DNA of 64,000 nucleotides, from contig OW285187.1 of assembly GCA_935421135.1 (NCBI GenBank), forward strand, positions 20,708,429 to 20,772,428, written 5' to 3'. The position numbers and the translations under genes were made by a program. The notes under the pieces were generated by a model that saw nothing but the letters and a program-made list of their open reading frames with translations, was not told the DNA's origin and searched no databases. Positions 48,748-62,092 of the stretch are shown one piece after another. How positions within the stretch are numbered: the stretch's first letter is position 1; every line of letters begins with the position of its first letter. The DNA is from Bugulina stolonifera. Taxonomy: Eukaryota > Bryozoa > Gymnolaemata > Cheilostomatida > Bugulidae.

Positions 48748-51700
48748 CTTTTCAACGGATATTGAACTTCCTAAAAGGTAAAAATTAAACAAAGTTATAT
48801 TTAAATACGAATTTTCCATTGAACATTCCGCTATTGTCTGTGTTAAATTTAGCTAATGTACTACAGTCATGTAGATCTACTATCCTGGAAGTACACATTA
48901 TAAGAGCAAGGTTAGATTCTAAAACAAATGTTAGCTAATTCTGCCATCAAACTACAATTAAAAGTAATAACTAAAAGTGCTAACTCCATTTACTTACCTC
49001 CTACCCACAGGAGTATAACAGATAGGACTCACTAACAATAGACTATGTAGGCCTATCATACAGTAGGTCTAATAGGTTTATTTTAATACTTGTACACCAA
49101 ATATACACGTGTACATCACAATCTTGTAGTATGCAGATAACATATCAGTTAAAGTTAGAAATCTCCACTTTACAACGACTGATGTCTAACCCAATTCAAA
49201 TACATGTAGGGACCTAAGCGGACAAAAATGAGTAAATAGTAAAGACTAGATTATTTTGTAAATCTGACCTTATTTCTATAAGTTGGAACTAAATTAACTT
49301 CAACCACAAATTGTTCACAGTAAAGGTTAAGGCCGGCTCAATAGAGGCTTTACTTGAATCCATTGAATGATATTGTGTCAATTAGGTTAAATGTTGCATA
49401 ACAGGTGGCACTGTTCAACCCCTGACCATAGAACTACCTCCTCTATATTCTATGCTTTGGGCCACAATTGAATCTGCTTTGATTATACATTAACAAAATA
49501 AACCTCATGACCAGGCCAACATTACATAATATTTATCACAACAAGCAATGTCCTAGAGAACGATTTGGAGTGCTCCAATTGGCCAGGTACAAATTATAGG
49601 CCTACATGTGGTTTTACCACTTATTATTATACTCTACAGCATATATTATTAGTAGGCCTACTGTATTATAGTATAAAATCGGTCAGCTACAGAGCATGAT
49701 CTAAAGACACAACAGAATACGTCTTATATAGTATTAGAATCGATTCTCAGTGATAGCTGGTGCACAACAATTTAATATTATTTAAAAGTATTAACAGCCG
49801 CAAAATCTTAAACAAAGAGCTATTAGTGAGTAAAGATATTATGAGTAATGATAAAATCTGTTTTTGAAATATTCTGTGGGCTTAAACGTCTAATAAATGG
49901 CCAGTATGACTATCTACTGATGCCTAATAAGAATATGGGTGGTTATATTATCATTGAGAAGGTTATGATTATCGACATGAACCAATGGCATTTCCCACTC
50001 AACCAATAGCTAGGCTACATAACAGATACAATATTAAGCTTTAATTTATCTTCTTAACTGAAATTGCAAAAATGCAAACGAGTCCTTTTTCCCTCATACA
50101 CCACATCACAATGATCACATGATGATGATAAATGATTATAATGATTGAAACAACACAAGACTTTGATTGACTACTTGAATAATACACACATATGATACGA
50201 TTATATGTATTGTATAGCCTGACGATTTAATTTTTTATGACGAATCGGATCGTATGCGATTATTTTTACATCTGTTCAGCTGATTCTCATTCTCCTGATC
50301 CTTTCTATAATGATAATCATCTCATGAGTCATGCCTAGTCCTAGACTACATTAGGCGTTAATTCTACATTATGACTATCAATGGTTATCTTAATACTATT
50401 ATTATAGGCCCTAGCCTAAGTATTTTTATTGAGTTGTGTTGTTGGAACTAACCAAAAACGCAACTGGAGCTAGTGATGTGTGCCTATTCAAATTGCTATT
50501 ACAGTCCCAATATTTCCAGTTTAATGACAAAATAAAATTTTAATTTTAACTTTGGAATTAGATTGTTAGATTGATTTTTCACTTAATTTCAAAATAATAT
50601 AATAAAATCAATTTCTTACAATTTTATTTTTTATTTTTTTATAAATTTAAAATTAAATTAGTTAGTTTTATTCTACCTGACTATCTCCCCACACTACAAA
50701 CAAATGTTTGGATAAAATTTACTAAATTAAATAATTCAGATCAACACATTAACATGTGCACTATAACTGCTACATTAACCTCAATTTTAAACATCTTACC
50801 AAGAATTTAAGAGAGGAATTTAGTACAATTTATTGCGGATTCAACACAACAACCATGCGCATCTTATCGCGCAATTCAGGAAATGGACAAGGTCAACGAA
50901 AAAGCGTATGATCTGTAGTTGTCTGCTCTATCATTGTAACTTTAAATGTTGGGGAAACAACTCTTACAATAAACTGCGAACAGCAAATCGTTGATATTGA
51001 TGAGATGTAAATAAAAAAACTATAACATAACCAAGGAGTAAGGTGTAAGGAGCTATAACATACAAAGTGTAGATAGTACCCAAGTGTTGATTTTAGTTGA
51101 CAACCCATAGGCAGGATCCTGCAGTATAAACTCTATATTATTATTTGCATTAGCCTCATCATACATTGTTGTACTTGTAACTATTGCCAAGTTAAGTTCT
51201 TCTCAAACTTCAGAGCTATGTAGCATGACAAAACAACAGCTCCATTCCTCTGGTAAAAATCAAGAAAATTCAACATTATTATGGGTTATGGCTGGGATTG
51301 ATACCAAGATTTGGATGTGTGCTGGAAATAATCAGCAAGACTCGACTGTATACTTGTATTTCAGCTACAGTTTGTTATGTTTGTAGACTAGTGGTAAGCT
51401 ATGAACTTTTGTATATTGTACTATTTTCAGTTGAGAGGCAAAAATGCAAACACTCACTAGGCTAGTAGGTGGTATATGTGGCTGTACCCCTTGCTACCAT
51501 GATACCCCACTAGTGATTGCAAGCAAAATTGAAGCTAGGCCTACTAGAAGAGGGTGTAAACAGAGAGTGTAAACAGACAAAGTTTTATTAAGGCTGTAAA
51601 ACTTGTTTGCTGAATGCCCACCTTGCATCCCCCACCCCCAATTGTTACAGCCCTGCTTGCGCATGAATAATGAATTCAATGCTATCCTGACAACTTAGGC

Positions 51701-52710
51701 CTTGGAGATACGCCAAGCTGTCATTCTGAGTCTATAACACACACCATTAACTTTGCAATAATTTTTCACCATGTGCTGCATTCACCTAAACGAAAGTTAA
51801 CAAGATTATTAAACATAAAGCAGAAATTTTGATATTCATTTTCTTTTGATACTATGGGAAATAAACTAGGATGGAGTGATCAAAGGTAGTTTGTGGTGGA
51901 TGTACATGTATAATGTGTATCCCCCATTGCAAAACTTGTATTTAGCTGGTGGTGGTGGGACTATTGAGTATTGTACACTTGAAATTGTAACAGTTCAGGT
52001 AAATATCTATTATGTACATGTAGATGTAGCTTCTGCATAATGCTCATATGGTGAGCCAGGCCCAGGACAGCAAGTGTGATTATGGGTAGTTATAAGCCTT
52101 TTTTGTAATCTGAAATTATGTTTTTACTTCAATTATTACCACTTCCCCAAAATCGTTAAGATAGGACAACTTCACATTACAAGTTCTGGCGCTTTGATGA
52201 TTACATATTTTGTCATTTGGATGTGGGAAATGCATACATATCTACATTGCACACCCAGATCAAAACATAATTGAAAAGACCACATGTTTTTTGTGCAGTT
52301 CTACTGTAATAAGAAGGCCGCATGCCTAAACTACAGTAAAATACATCTTTTCTTATCAACTGCTATCCATTCATGCACCTGAAGTAAATATCCCAAAACT
52401 GACTTTTAGCTAAAGGAGTTCACAATAATCAAAATGTGCTCAATTTTTTCTTTTTAAATTTCTTTAACCACAACAATACAAACAAACACAAAAAGAAAAA
52501 AAAACATCATTTGAAACTGGTAATGCTGCATATTCGTGTACATAGTACTATTATAATCATATCATACAATATCAGTTTTCTCAATAATGGAAGCCACCAT
52601 AGAAAGTAATATATACATAAATATGAAGAGAGGAAGTGTCAATGCACTACAATGACTACATATATATACAACACTTGTAGAAGTCTACGATACACATAGA
52701 TAAATATTTG
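48748..52710. other. CNOT4 5' region and KANSL3 3' region
   Basis: No coding exon recognised. The CNOT4 promoter and a non-coding first exon are expected here. A short CpG-containing stretch at about 50830-50910 (ATTGCGGATTC, CATGCGCATCTTATCGCGC) is the best candidate start region. The right part, from about 52400, should be the KANSL3 3' UTR. A truncated copy of the hAT element seen at 33928 ends at 51655 (ATTGTTACAGCCCTG). Confidence 0.5.
51594..51655. mobile_element. Right-end fragment of hAT miniature element
   Basis: The segment AATGCCCACCTTGC followed by ATTGTTACAGCCCTG matches the right end of the element at 33928-34215 with small differences. The left end is missing or reduced to GGCTGTAAAAC. 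Confidence 0.6.
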
Positions 52711-55700
52711 CTACAAATCATTCTTGTCTCCACATGGAGCTTCAGTTATTTTAGTAGCATTTGTTTCTAGTGAAAGATTAGAGGTCTCAAGCAAGCCATC
52801 AGATGGTTGTAAACTTATTTCGGCCTCTGGGTTGAACATGGATGCACTAGGCAGCAGACTAGGTATAACGGTCTCGGTGGTTGATAAAATTTCTGTCTCG
52901 ACAAAGTCTTGAGTTGATTGCGCCGATAAAGTAGATGAAGCACTGGGGCTGGCCATGTTTTCTTGTAACAAATTGTCAATCTGATTGGTCTCTTGCAATT
53001 TGCTTCCTTTATCAACTAATTCTTGGTAGACCATGCTTGCTCTGTTTGACTGCATTTCATTTGCTCGAAGCTCACAGAGTTCCTTGATGTTTTTATTTTG
53101 GGAATTAGAGGATACACACGATACCGTGGAAATAGTCTGAGCAGGTTTCTTAGAGATTGCACTTGTTAGAGTAGTAGCTACTATTTTAGTGAAACTTTCT
53201 TGTTCCTGCTTAGCTGGAGCTGATGGTTGATTGGTTGATGACAAGGCACCTGTTCGGATAGTATTAAATGTTATTGACTTTGCTAGTTCTGATGGTTTGC
53301 TTGATTTCACTTGTCTACTAGAATCCAATGTTTTTAACGGACTAACAGCTTTGAGATTGGCAAATGATGACTTTGCTGCCGATACAGGCGTGTTATAACT
53401 TTGGTTCACAACCACCGATATGGTTTTACTCAGTACATTATCTTGAGGAGAGTTAGCTAACAGCTGACGACTGATACTACTTTCACCGGAGACAGTGGCA
53501 GCAGAAGCTTGCTTCCTTCTAATTAAAGATTGTCCAGGAGAGAGATTAGTTGGTGCTTGTCGGACTATATGTGCTAACTTCTCCACAGATGTAGCTGTAC
53601 TGTCTAAGGGAGAGACAGACTGTACTACACTTGTCCTACTAGCCTGCAGGACTAGTTTTCCATCGGATGTTGATAGGAGGTTACGTATTTGCTTATTGCC
53701 AGCACTAGCACTTTCATTAGGACGTTTCATTTTTGCAGTTTGAGTTGGAACATTAGCAGTTGAGCTAGCGATACCTATAGTTGTGCCAGGTGGTAGAGAT
53801 AGGAGTTGTCTCGTCGTATCAAAGTTATTCATTCTATCAGTTACTTTACTTCTTTCAACACTTCTCAATAAGCCCATATTCATCAACTCCCTTGCTTTCT
53901 CTACACTTATGGCAAAACTTTGACCTATCAGGAGAAATTGAAACACATAGTAACTGCATAGTAAGTACTAACATGAATAACAACAGTGAGAATGAAATAT
54001 CACCAAGAGTCAAAAAGAGCACAGCAGATGGTCCGTGGTTTGCTGATACAGTCCCCTTCCGTTTGTACCATTTTAAATCATAGCACAGGCTTGGTATGAC
54101 AAGTTTCTGTGGGACTACCAAGACTATGCATACTTTGATATTTCATTAGAGAATGGGATTGGGTATTCAAACAGTAGTGGTAAAAGGTGAAAACAACTTC
54201 AACTAGTGTTGGAATATAGACTAGGGCAGAGCTTGAAACCCAGAAATCAATGCCAATTCAAATCAAGGAGTTCTAACATATATCTTTTTGGCATTTGAGA
54301 TATTATGGGCTGTTGAAAATACGTATTTTTCAGCGTAATTTGAAATTTGTTATATCATGTTATGTAATGTTATATAATGTAATGAATAGTCCAACTTTAC
54401 TTTATATTATTATCTATTAGGTTTAACAGCAGCAACCGAATCACTTGAGCAGCATACTGTAGTGTATTGTTGTAGCTAACTAAAATTGTAATTAATTGTG
54501 TCTATTTTTATATCAAGATGCCTCCAGTATAACATTTAGGTTCAAACTAAAATCTAACAAACATGATGATGCAGATGTCTAGCATGATTGGGGATAATAC
54601 TGAAAATAAATTGTTTAGGTATAAAACATATTATACAAGTGACAAAGAATAATACATGCATTGATACTTTTTGTGCATAGACAATATAGCATATCTTAAC
54701 ACCGCCCAGTTTGATTTTTCCAATACTAGTTGGAGTTGTTTCCTAATGCACTGATATCAGTCCTATTACTACTACTGGTATTGTAATTATAGACAGGAGT
54801 TGTCCTCTTCCTATAACATTGATACACCAATGTGCCAGACTTCCAGGTGGAATTAAAGATAAAGATATCTGAAGGTGAGATAACAAGTTCAAAAGACCAA
54901 CTAAAACTAAACTAAAACATACTATGATCAGCACTAAATGTGTTTGAGGGATTCAATGAACATTGGTCACTGCAACCACCAAATCTCCCTTAACTTGATA
55001 TACAGGAATACATTCCATTTCAAACACTTCATACAACTACTGGTACTAATGACATTCCAGTCAGTGATGACCTTGAGGTAGTCTCGGTGTGAAGTAGGGT
55101 TGTGAAGTGAAAGAGTGTCACTAGTTAAAGGTAGCAGCCCTGGATTGAATGAGAGTGAGGGGTTGAAAGAGTGGCTACTTTTTCTATAAATGAGTAGACA
55201 GGACATATTGTACATGCAGTAGTTATAATACCTGTCTGACTTCCGCATAGCTGTATGTAGGTGGGCGTGCTGGGTTTAGGTGGCACACCCTTTTTCACAC
55301 TTGGTTGAGCAGGATATATGCGAGCATGACGTGTGCCAGAGTTTACTTCAGAAGGCTCCAGTTTCACAGGATACGGAGTAGCGTCTTTAAACGCAGCAGC
55401 ACCAGAACCGCTGTCGGATGATGACACTAGTTGTGGGAACGACAGGCTAGCAAAAACAATAAAATTTAATTGGTATATCTGACCAACAAAAGTAACATCA
55501 TAATACCTGGTGTATAGACACTGCATATGCAGGCAGAGTGGTGGATAGACACTGCATATACAGGCAGAGTGGTGTATAGACACTGCATATGCAGGCAGAG
55601 TGGTGTATAGACACTGCATATGCAGGCAGAGTGGTGTATAGACACTGCATATGCAGGCAGAGTGGTGTATAGACACGGCATATGTAGGCAGAGTGGTATA

Positions 55701-58086
55701 TGGACAGCGCATATGTAGGCAGAGTGGTATATGGACACTGCATATGCAGACAGAGTGGTATATGGACACTGCACACGTACGCAGAGTGGAGGTAAACTAG
55801 AGCTGCAGCACATTGTTTTATAAAAATTACAAATATTATATCATTGAAGCATTTCAGAACAACTACTGCTGCAGCAAACGTCTGCAAGTTTCAACTTCTA
55901 TAAATTTGCTTTTTTCTTGATGCAATTTACATCAGAAGATTTGTGATTTTGGAGTGGTTAACCCTTCTTGGCATCACTTTTAGAATCTATAGGGAGGAAA
56001 ACGTTCAACTAATTCTGCAATTTTCTATCGATTTAACAGAAACTGAAGCACGAGCACAGTTTTTGCTTTTAGGCTCCAGTGCCTTTTTTAGTGCAAGTCA
56101 CCAGAGCTGCAGTGGTGTACATCGGTAGGTAGAGTGAAATATACTTGCACAATTTATATACTACACACATACGTGGGAGGGTGTAGTGCTGTCAGTGATC
56201 CCTGCGAGCTGTTGGATAAGTTCAAAGGGTCATTGACACTAGTGGTGGGAGCAATGGCTGAAATGGCTGCCAACTGCTCCTGCTCCAACATGGACGCTCT
56301 GATAGCATCAGACTGAGCAGCCAGTTTCATCTGCTTCTTGGATTTACTTTCTGATAATAAGAGATTGTACACACTATGCACACGTTATGTTATACTGCCA
56401 ACTGATGTAATACGTAATACTGTGATGTGATGTCACACTGTCATGGTGATGTCACACTTTCATGTATTGTCATACTGTAATGTACGAGTATTTAGAAGTG
56501 TATATACAACATGAACTATAACGGTACCGTCTGCATGTACACTGTAGTACACTGTACATTACAGCCACATACATGTACGTGTATAATGCAAATGATACAA
56601 CCAACATAACTAAACACTATACATGTAACTTTACCTTCCAGCAACCATGTACATGTAATATTACTTAGCTATGATACATGACTGTATGTATATATACATG
56701 TACATGTATATAAAAATGAGTTAGATCACCTTTTGTCGGACTCTTCCTCTTTCTCGGAAAACCTACGGGAGGGATGCCATCCGCAGCCTGCAAATAGTAA
56801 GAGCATAACACTACAACTCATGTGTGATTTACTACTGTAACAGAAAGTGAATTCAAGTGAGCATGTTGATATTCCATAAACCAAATACATGCACATGTAT
56901 GAGTGTGATATAACAGGCAAGACATGGCTCAGCACACTTACTTTGACAGATGTAATAATCTTGTTGCCAGCATATGCATTCAAAGGTGAAATTTTAGTTT
57001 TCTTTTTCTTAACCTTATCAATAGATGCTGAGAGAGAGATTTTAGTTGTTAGTACATTACTTGGTGTTGTCAATATCTTCTCTAAATATGAACGGATCTC
57101 ATCCTACAATAATATGTATATAGATCATAATATATACATAGATGTACATGTACATACACATTCATATGCATCTGCAGTAATGTTTACCTACAGTCATGGC
57201 AATTACAGTCATAGAGAGAATGAATCAATGCTGCTATGTACTATGAGAAGAATGTGAAGATTCTACAATAGTGGTGACTTTATATTGTGTGTCCAAGATA
57301 ACACACTGAGTGTATTCATTTCTCTTACCTTGTGTCAGAACCCTATATATACCATATACTATATAGTACGTAAACTAATAGAATGTGCTCACCAACATAC
57401 ACCGATCCACTATGCTCTGCGTAAGACTCCGCCCCTTTTTTGTCTTAAAATTGATGTTTAGCCTATCATTTGCACCAGCAACTACAATCAAGTGATTCTC
57501 GGCTCTCATTTTTTCTCTCATATTCTCCAAATCAGCAATCGGACACATCTGAGCATGCTCCCCCACTACGAACAAAGTTGGGGTGATAGAATCCATGATA
57601 ACATCATCGGCATCCTGAAATGAGAGCGATAGCCCGTGTTATATCACAAAATACAGAAGATTTGTAGATGATGTATTTTTGAGCAGTCAGAGTAGGACAG
57701 TAGATATGTTAACATGATGTAGCAATGTACAATGTATACACAGTGATGGTGTTTTAGAAATGACTGCTATGACTGTGTCCTTACCAGTGACAGTATGTGA
57801 GCATGAGACATCAAACAGTACAAAAGTAAGCTATGAGGTGGTCAAAGTTGTCTGACTAATGTTGTTATGGATTGGTAATATGTACCAACTGTTACTAGCA
57901 CTACTACTAATACTAAGTGACTGATGCTAACACTACTACTAATACTAAATGGCTGATACTAATACTTCTATACTCAACAAACTGCTACCATGAAACATAA
58001 AATTAACTTACCCCTCGTAGACCATTGAGGCCCATGATAGGATATCCCATTGCAACAACTGCTGATATCTTCTCCATAGAACCAAC
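52711..58086 (-). CDS. KANSL3: KAT8 regulatory NSL complex subunit 3 (KANSL3), 3' exons
   Basis: Seven exons in transcript order: 58086-58012, 57614-57393, 57103-56942, 56787-56730, 56350-56173, 55446-55232 and 53924-52711, all in phase, giving 707 residues to the stop. The first two carry the late part of the alpha/beta-hydrolase-like domain in KANSL3 style: ISAVVAMGYPIMGLNGLRG, TPTLFVVGEHAQMCP, MREKMRAENHLIVVAGANDR and SLTQSIVDRCML. Then come a Lys-rich segment (VKKKKTKISP), a basic PRKRKSPTK patch, a helical QMKLAAQSDAIRASMLEQEQ stretch and a long Ser/Thr/Gln-rich tail. KANSL3 is a scaffold of the nuclear NSL complex with the histone H4 acetyltransferase KAT8/MOF, acting at housekeeping promoters. 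The N-terminal part, including the nucleophile-elbow region, is not found; it lies beyond the window or is absent (see 58370-58550). Confidence 0.9.
55509..55800. repeat. 31-bp minisatellite in KANSL3 intron
   Basis: About nine tandem copies of a 31-bp unit (ACTGCATATGCAGGCAGAGT plus 11 bases), with the outer copies diverging. It lies in the intron just upstream of the exon at 55446-55232. Since 31 is not a multiple of three, all three minus frames stay open with the same 31-residue cycle; these are not genes. Confidence 0.92.
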
Positions 58087-58369
58087 CTTCAACATACACG
58101 TAGATGTATTATGCTGTTAGTGCAAGTATTTTCCATATTGAACATGGTACTAGAGTTCTGTCAGATGGATGTTATATTGGATAGATTAAATAATTCCAAC
58201 ACCACATGCATACTGATCTGACGAGGATGAAACACATAGTAATAATAAATATGTGCGAGAAGTTATGTAATAGATAGCATACACTAATACAAGCTGCATG
58301 TACACGGTACCGAATCACTTCAGATTCATCTACTCCCGACAAACAGATTATCAATGACATCATTTCAGA

Positions 58370-58550
58370 CATTATTCAGACAGAATACTTGCCGACTAGG
58401 CAGACTGATTCAATTCAAAAAAGTTCCGACGGACTGGAGCAATTGGCCAATCATAAATCCGCAGCTAGTGACCCCACTTTCAAGAATGTTTGCAGAAGAA
58501 GACGTAAATATTTGCACTTCCGCCAAGCCTCTTAAATATTATTACTAGTT
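58370..58550 (-). promoter_or_regulatory. Candidate promoter (CCAAT and ETS-like motifs) head-to-head between KANSL3 and MADF pseudogene
   Basis: Read on the minus strand, GGCGGAAGTGC (ETS-like) is followed by GATTGGCCAAT (CCAAT/NF-Y-like) and then an ATG at 58372 opening a short frame (MSEMMSLIICLSGVDESEV). The block is less AT-rich than its surroundings. It could be the start of a short KANSL3 transcript, a bidirectional promoter, or chance. No splice link to the exon at 58086 can be proven; a phase-0 join is possible. Confidence 0.35.
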
Positions 58551-58594
58551 GAATTTTTCCTGCAATTATTTTCATTAAAAATATATTATAAACT

Positions 58595-59366
58595 ATGGCC
58601 AAAGTTAATGCATCGGTTGAACAAATGAATTAATTTATTAATAATTTAGAGCAATTCCCTGCAATATGGAATAGCAGAGTCCCATCATTTAGTAACAAGC
58701 AGGCAAAGCAAACTACACTGGCAGGCAGCCTTAGGGGAGTTGATGGGGTTTACCTCTGAGGAAGTAAAGAAAATTTACAACACTCACAGAAAGTACTACA
58801 GAGAAGTACAAAAATAAAATAATTTTGTAATTACATGTAAACTTTCAGCTAATTTATTTCATGCTTGGGTGAATAGCGGTTAGATTGAAGTCCATGTTCG
58901 CAGCAGGGGTAGTCCTGCATCATCTGTGTTTTATTATTCAGGAATATAACCACAGATTTGAACAATCATCTGGCCCAGGAGCTCCAAGGAGAAGCTTAAA
59001 ATCCTATCAGTATTTTGAGCAGCTGATATTCCTAATGCTAACGGTGAGAGCAAGAAATACTACGACAAATATAATTCCATCAGCAGCAGGCTGCATGCCT
59101 AGTGTCTCTGCAGCCTGCATGCACAACACATCGTTCACACGAACAAATCGCACACCTATTCCCACAACCAGAAAGGTAATATGACAGTTTCAAGTTTATT
59201 GTTTGACAAATATCTATTAACTTTGTGACACAAAAAAATTTGCAACAAACAAGGGTTAATGTTATTATCAATTGCACATTTGCATGTTAAATCTTTTCTC
59301 TTCCAGAGAAAATCAGGGACAAAACATGATGAGGATCCACTAAAAAAAGAGCGTAAGAAATCTTAA
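58595..59366 (+). pseudogene. MADF-domain protein gene, disrupted
   Basis: Three exons: 58595-58805, 58942-59175 and 59307-59366. The MADF-like domain (DNA-binding, Myb/SANT-related) is seen in LEQFPAIWNSRVPSFSNKQ, then ELMGFTSEEVKKIYNTHRKY, and across the splice SGPGAPRRSLKSYQYFEQL. A basic tail (DPLKKERKKS) ends the frame. Two defects lie in the first exon: an in-frame TAA just before the domain and a one-base frame change at about 58705-58725. Splice sites (GTACAA, GTAATA donors; ATTCAG, TTCCAG acceptors) still look usable. MADF proteins occur both as host regulators and as the second protein of some DNA transposons; given the transposon-rich surroundings either origin is possible. Confidence 0.6.
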
Positions 59367-60423
59367 GCAAGGAGCACGATTCTGAAGATGCTGTCTACCA
59401 TTGGGCCATGGATTCAGCCTGTAATATCAGATCAATAAGAAGCACGGCTGTAAGCAGAGTATATAAGATACATATCTGACATTTACAAAAGCAATGTATA
59501 CACATTTACATCACGAAAATTCTAAGTTATTCATAATTATGATACATCACTTCTTTTATATTTTTCACAGACTTATTTTGGCCAATGGGATGAAAATGAT
59601 ACAAGTATTTTTAGACTATGATGCTTTTTCTTTTGTTCTGGTAGAAAGACTGATTTTCCTGGGCAGTGGGCTTTTGAACATCTAGAGAGCAAGTTGCACT
59701 AATTTTTGCTAACACACATATTTCTATAAATCTTCTAATTTTAAAAGTGCCTACTCATACAATATTATACAAAGCAAGCAAAGGAGAACAGAAGGTCAGT
59801 TATATTATTATCATTTTATTAATAAGCACATTTTGTATAATAATGGATGCTCTCGTGTGTAACACCTCTTTGGATTTTTACCTTCATTATGCTATCTGAC
59901 AAATATTATTATGAGCTGTATTTACAATATTCCTATTATATATTGTAATCAACTGTCTATGCATTCTGCTGTATTTTATATGCTCTGTAATTACATTACA
60001 GACTTCACAGTGTTGGTCTACAAGCTAATGTGTTATCTGTGGAAGTTGGATCAATATAAATAAACATTAAAATAACTGCTTCCTACAACTACACTTGTGG
60101 CGGGATCAGTTAGTTTCACGTCCTCCATTTAACTGCTTGCGGGTTTCTAGCAGACCCAAACTGCTATACATATACCTTGCAAACTTTAGCAATGTATACT
60201 ATTACCAGTTCAGCATATACATATGCACTGAAAAATATCTAGGAAATAATATTTAGGCACATGTGTACATCTATATTCAATGTTGGCTAAGTATCTTTTA
60301 ATATTGCAACTGCATGGTCATTTCATAACTTCTTGTGGACCTTGAAAATCAAACACTACCCCTGAAATGACTTCGCCATCTCAAAATCATAACGACCAGC
60401 TACAACCCATTGCCAAATCAACA
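59367..60423. other. Non-coding spacer in transposon-rich zone
   Basis: AT-rich DNA with no frame, motif or repeat that I can support. Just after the MADF stop, another frame reads SKEHDSEDAVYHWAMDS, which might be a shifted continuation of the MADF gene. Confidence 0.5.
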
Positions 60424-61920
60424 CCCAACTGGAAAAATCGAATCCATTCCTTCTCGGTGAAATTAAAAAGATTTTGTCACGTAAACGGAAGTCAAATAAG
60501 GCTAAGTGGAAGAAAATCAAGAAATTTAAAGCAATTAGTTCTGGAACAATTAAAAAAAAAAAACAACAAAACATCATAAAGAAAAGTTGGCCCAAGATGT
60601 CAGTGTTAGAAAGGTACATGGTTCACCATAACTGGCGAGCAAGGATATTTGATTTTCAAAGTATTCTGGAGCAAAGATTCTTCCAAGTTCAAACGACAGT
60701 CATTCATAATTGCTCATACACACCAAGTTCCAACAAGGAAGCAAGATCCCTTTACCAATCGGAGCCGTGGTGACAGTGTTAGGTATTTTTTAACCGTTAA
60801 CAGTCACAAAGTAAGTGTATGCCAGAATTTCTTTCTCAATACCCTTGACATCTCCAGCAAGATGGTCTTATTTAACTGAAATCATACACTGAATGGTGTC
60901 CGTGTTCAGCCAAAGAAGCACAGCCCACACAATTAGACCCCAGTTTAGTGTATAGTTATGCAGCTAACCATATCATATCATATCATTCTTAAGGTGGAAA
61001 GTTATCATTGCCGACCAGACACAAAGTGTGAATATCTCAAACTTCGCCTTACAATTAGAGAGACTTTTAGCCTTTATATAAATCTTCTTCATCTACATCT
61101 AGTAATACTGCAAGTGAGCATTTCTATAGGCAGGTTTGCAACACCAAGTTTGATCTCAGGTTCCACAAGCTTTCCAAAGATTAGTGTTATGCTTGCAAGG
61201 AGTTTAAGATAAGAAGCTGACTCACCCCCACACCGGATCAGAATGGAGAGAATGGTGTCCTAGCTGTCACCTTTGATTTACAACAAGTGCTAACAGTAAC
61301 TTGACTGTTTGCAGGAAGTTGCTACTATAAGCGAAAACTCAATATATACAATTTGACCTTTTATCCACTACAATCAAGCAATGTTTCTGAAAAAGATAAG
61401 CGCTGCTGGAGGACATAGGGAGGTTGTCTTATACAGTGATACTTGTGGAGGTCAGAATCGAAACAAGGTGGTGATAACAGCAATCTTATCATTTTTAGAA
61501 ACATCACAGCACATCACCAAAACATCTTAAATTTCTTCAAAATTGGGCATAGTCACATGGAATGCATAGCACCAGTGAAACTGTGCGTTTGCAAGAGATT
61601 TAACTCCCATTGGACTACATGCAAGTAATGAAAAAAGCTAGAGAGGCAGGAATTGTATATACAGTAACAGAGTTGTGCCACGATAATTTTGAAGACTGAC
61701 TATGCAGCTTTAAACTCACAGACAATGTTGGTGAATGTCTTCAAAGGAATTATCAATGCTCACCATATTGTATAGAGTAGGAAAGAATAGAGAGATGCAC
61801 TGGTAATGATAGCCGATGAAATCAGTGTTGGTCTCAAACCGTGATGGTGGATAGCAAATGATTTGTTCCATAACAAGTTTCATGCTTCTGTGACTTACAT
61901 AGTTTACTTTAGACGAGCAG
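60424..61920 (+). pseudogene. Decayed transposase-like gene with SDTCGGQNRN motif
   Basis: Broken frames in order: RKRKSNKAKWKK (about 60479), then TRKQDPFTNRSRG, RYFLTVNSHKVSVCQNFFLN (about 60790-60850), RPDTKCEYLKLRL, VLYSDTCGGQNRNKVV (61431-61475), and KIGHSHMEC (about 61545). This order (basic N-terminal block, V-C-FFLNTL block, SDxCGGQNRN, GHxxMExD) recurs in a large family of uncharacterised, probably transposon-encoded invertebrate proteins; the SD and GH-ME motifs look like DDE-nuclease parts. Many frameshifts and stops make this copy dead. No terminal repeats were identified. Confidence 0.6.
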
Positions 61921-62092
61921 GTGAGGTTGTGTGTTGGTGTGTATACAATTAGGCTTGGATACAGAAGTGAAACAAAATACCAACTAGAAATAAAATATAA
62001 GTACTTGTGTTTAACAACATGACACAGTTAAAGTTCAGAATCTGATGAGGTTTAATGACTCTAACACTTTCTAACACTACCAGTTTGGTTAG

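Noticed and set aside
53781..54083. Plus-strand 100-codon frame
   Set aside because: Partly antisense to the last KANSL3 exon; no domain features.
55125..55887. Three overlapping Cys/Tyr-rich minus-strand open frames
   Set aside because: They are the three frames of a 31-bp minisatellite and carry the same cyclic peptide; only 55232-55446 is real coding DNA (KANSL3).
58172..58372. Minus-strand 66-codon frame as a stand-alone gene
   Set aside because: The later half is not protein-like; only its first ~20 codons are of interest as a possible KANSL3 first exon.
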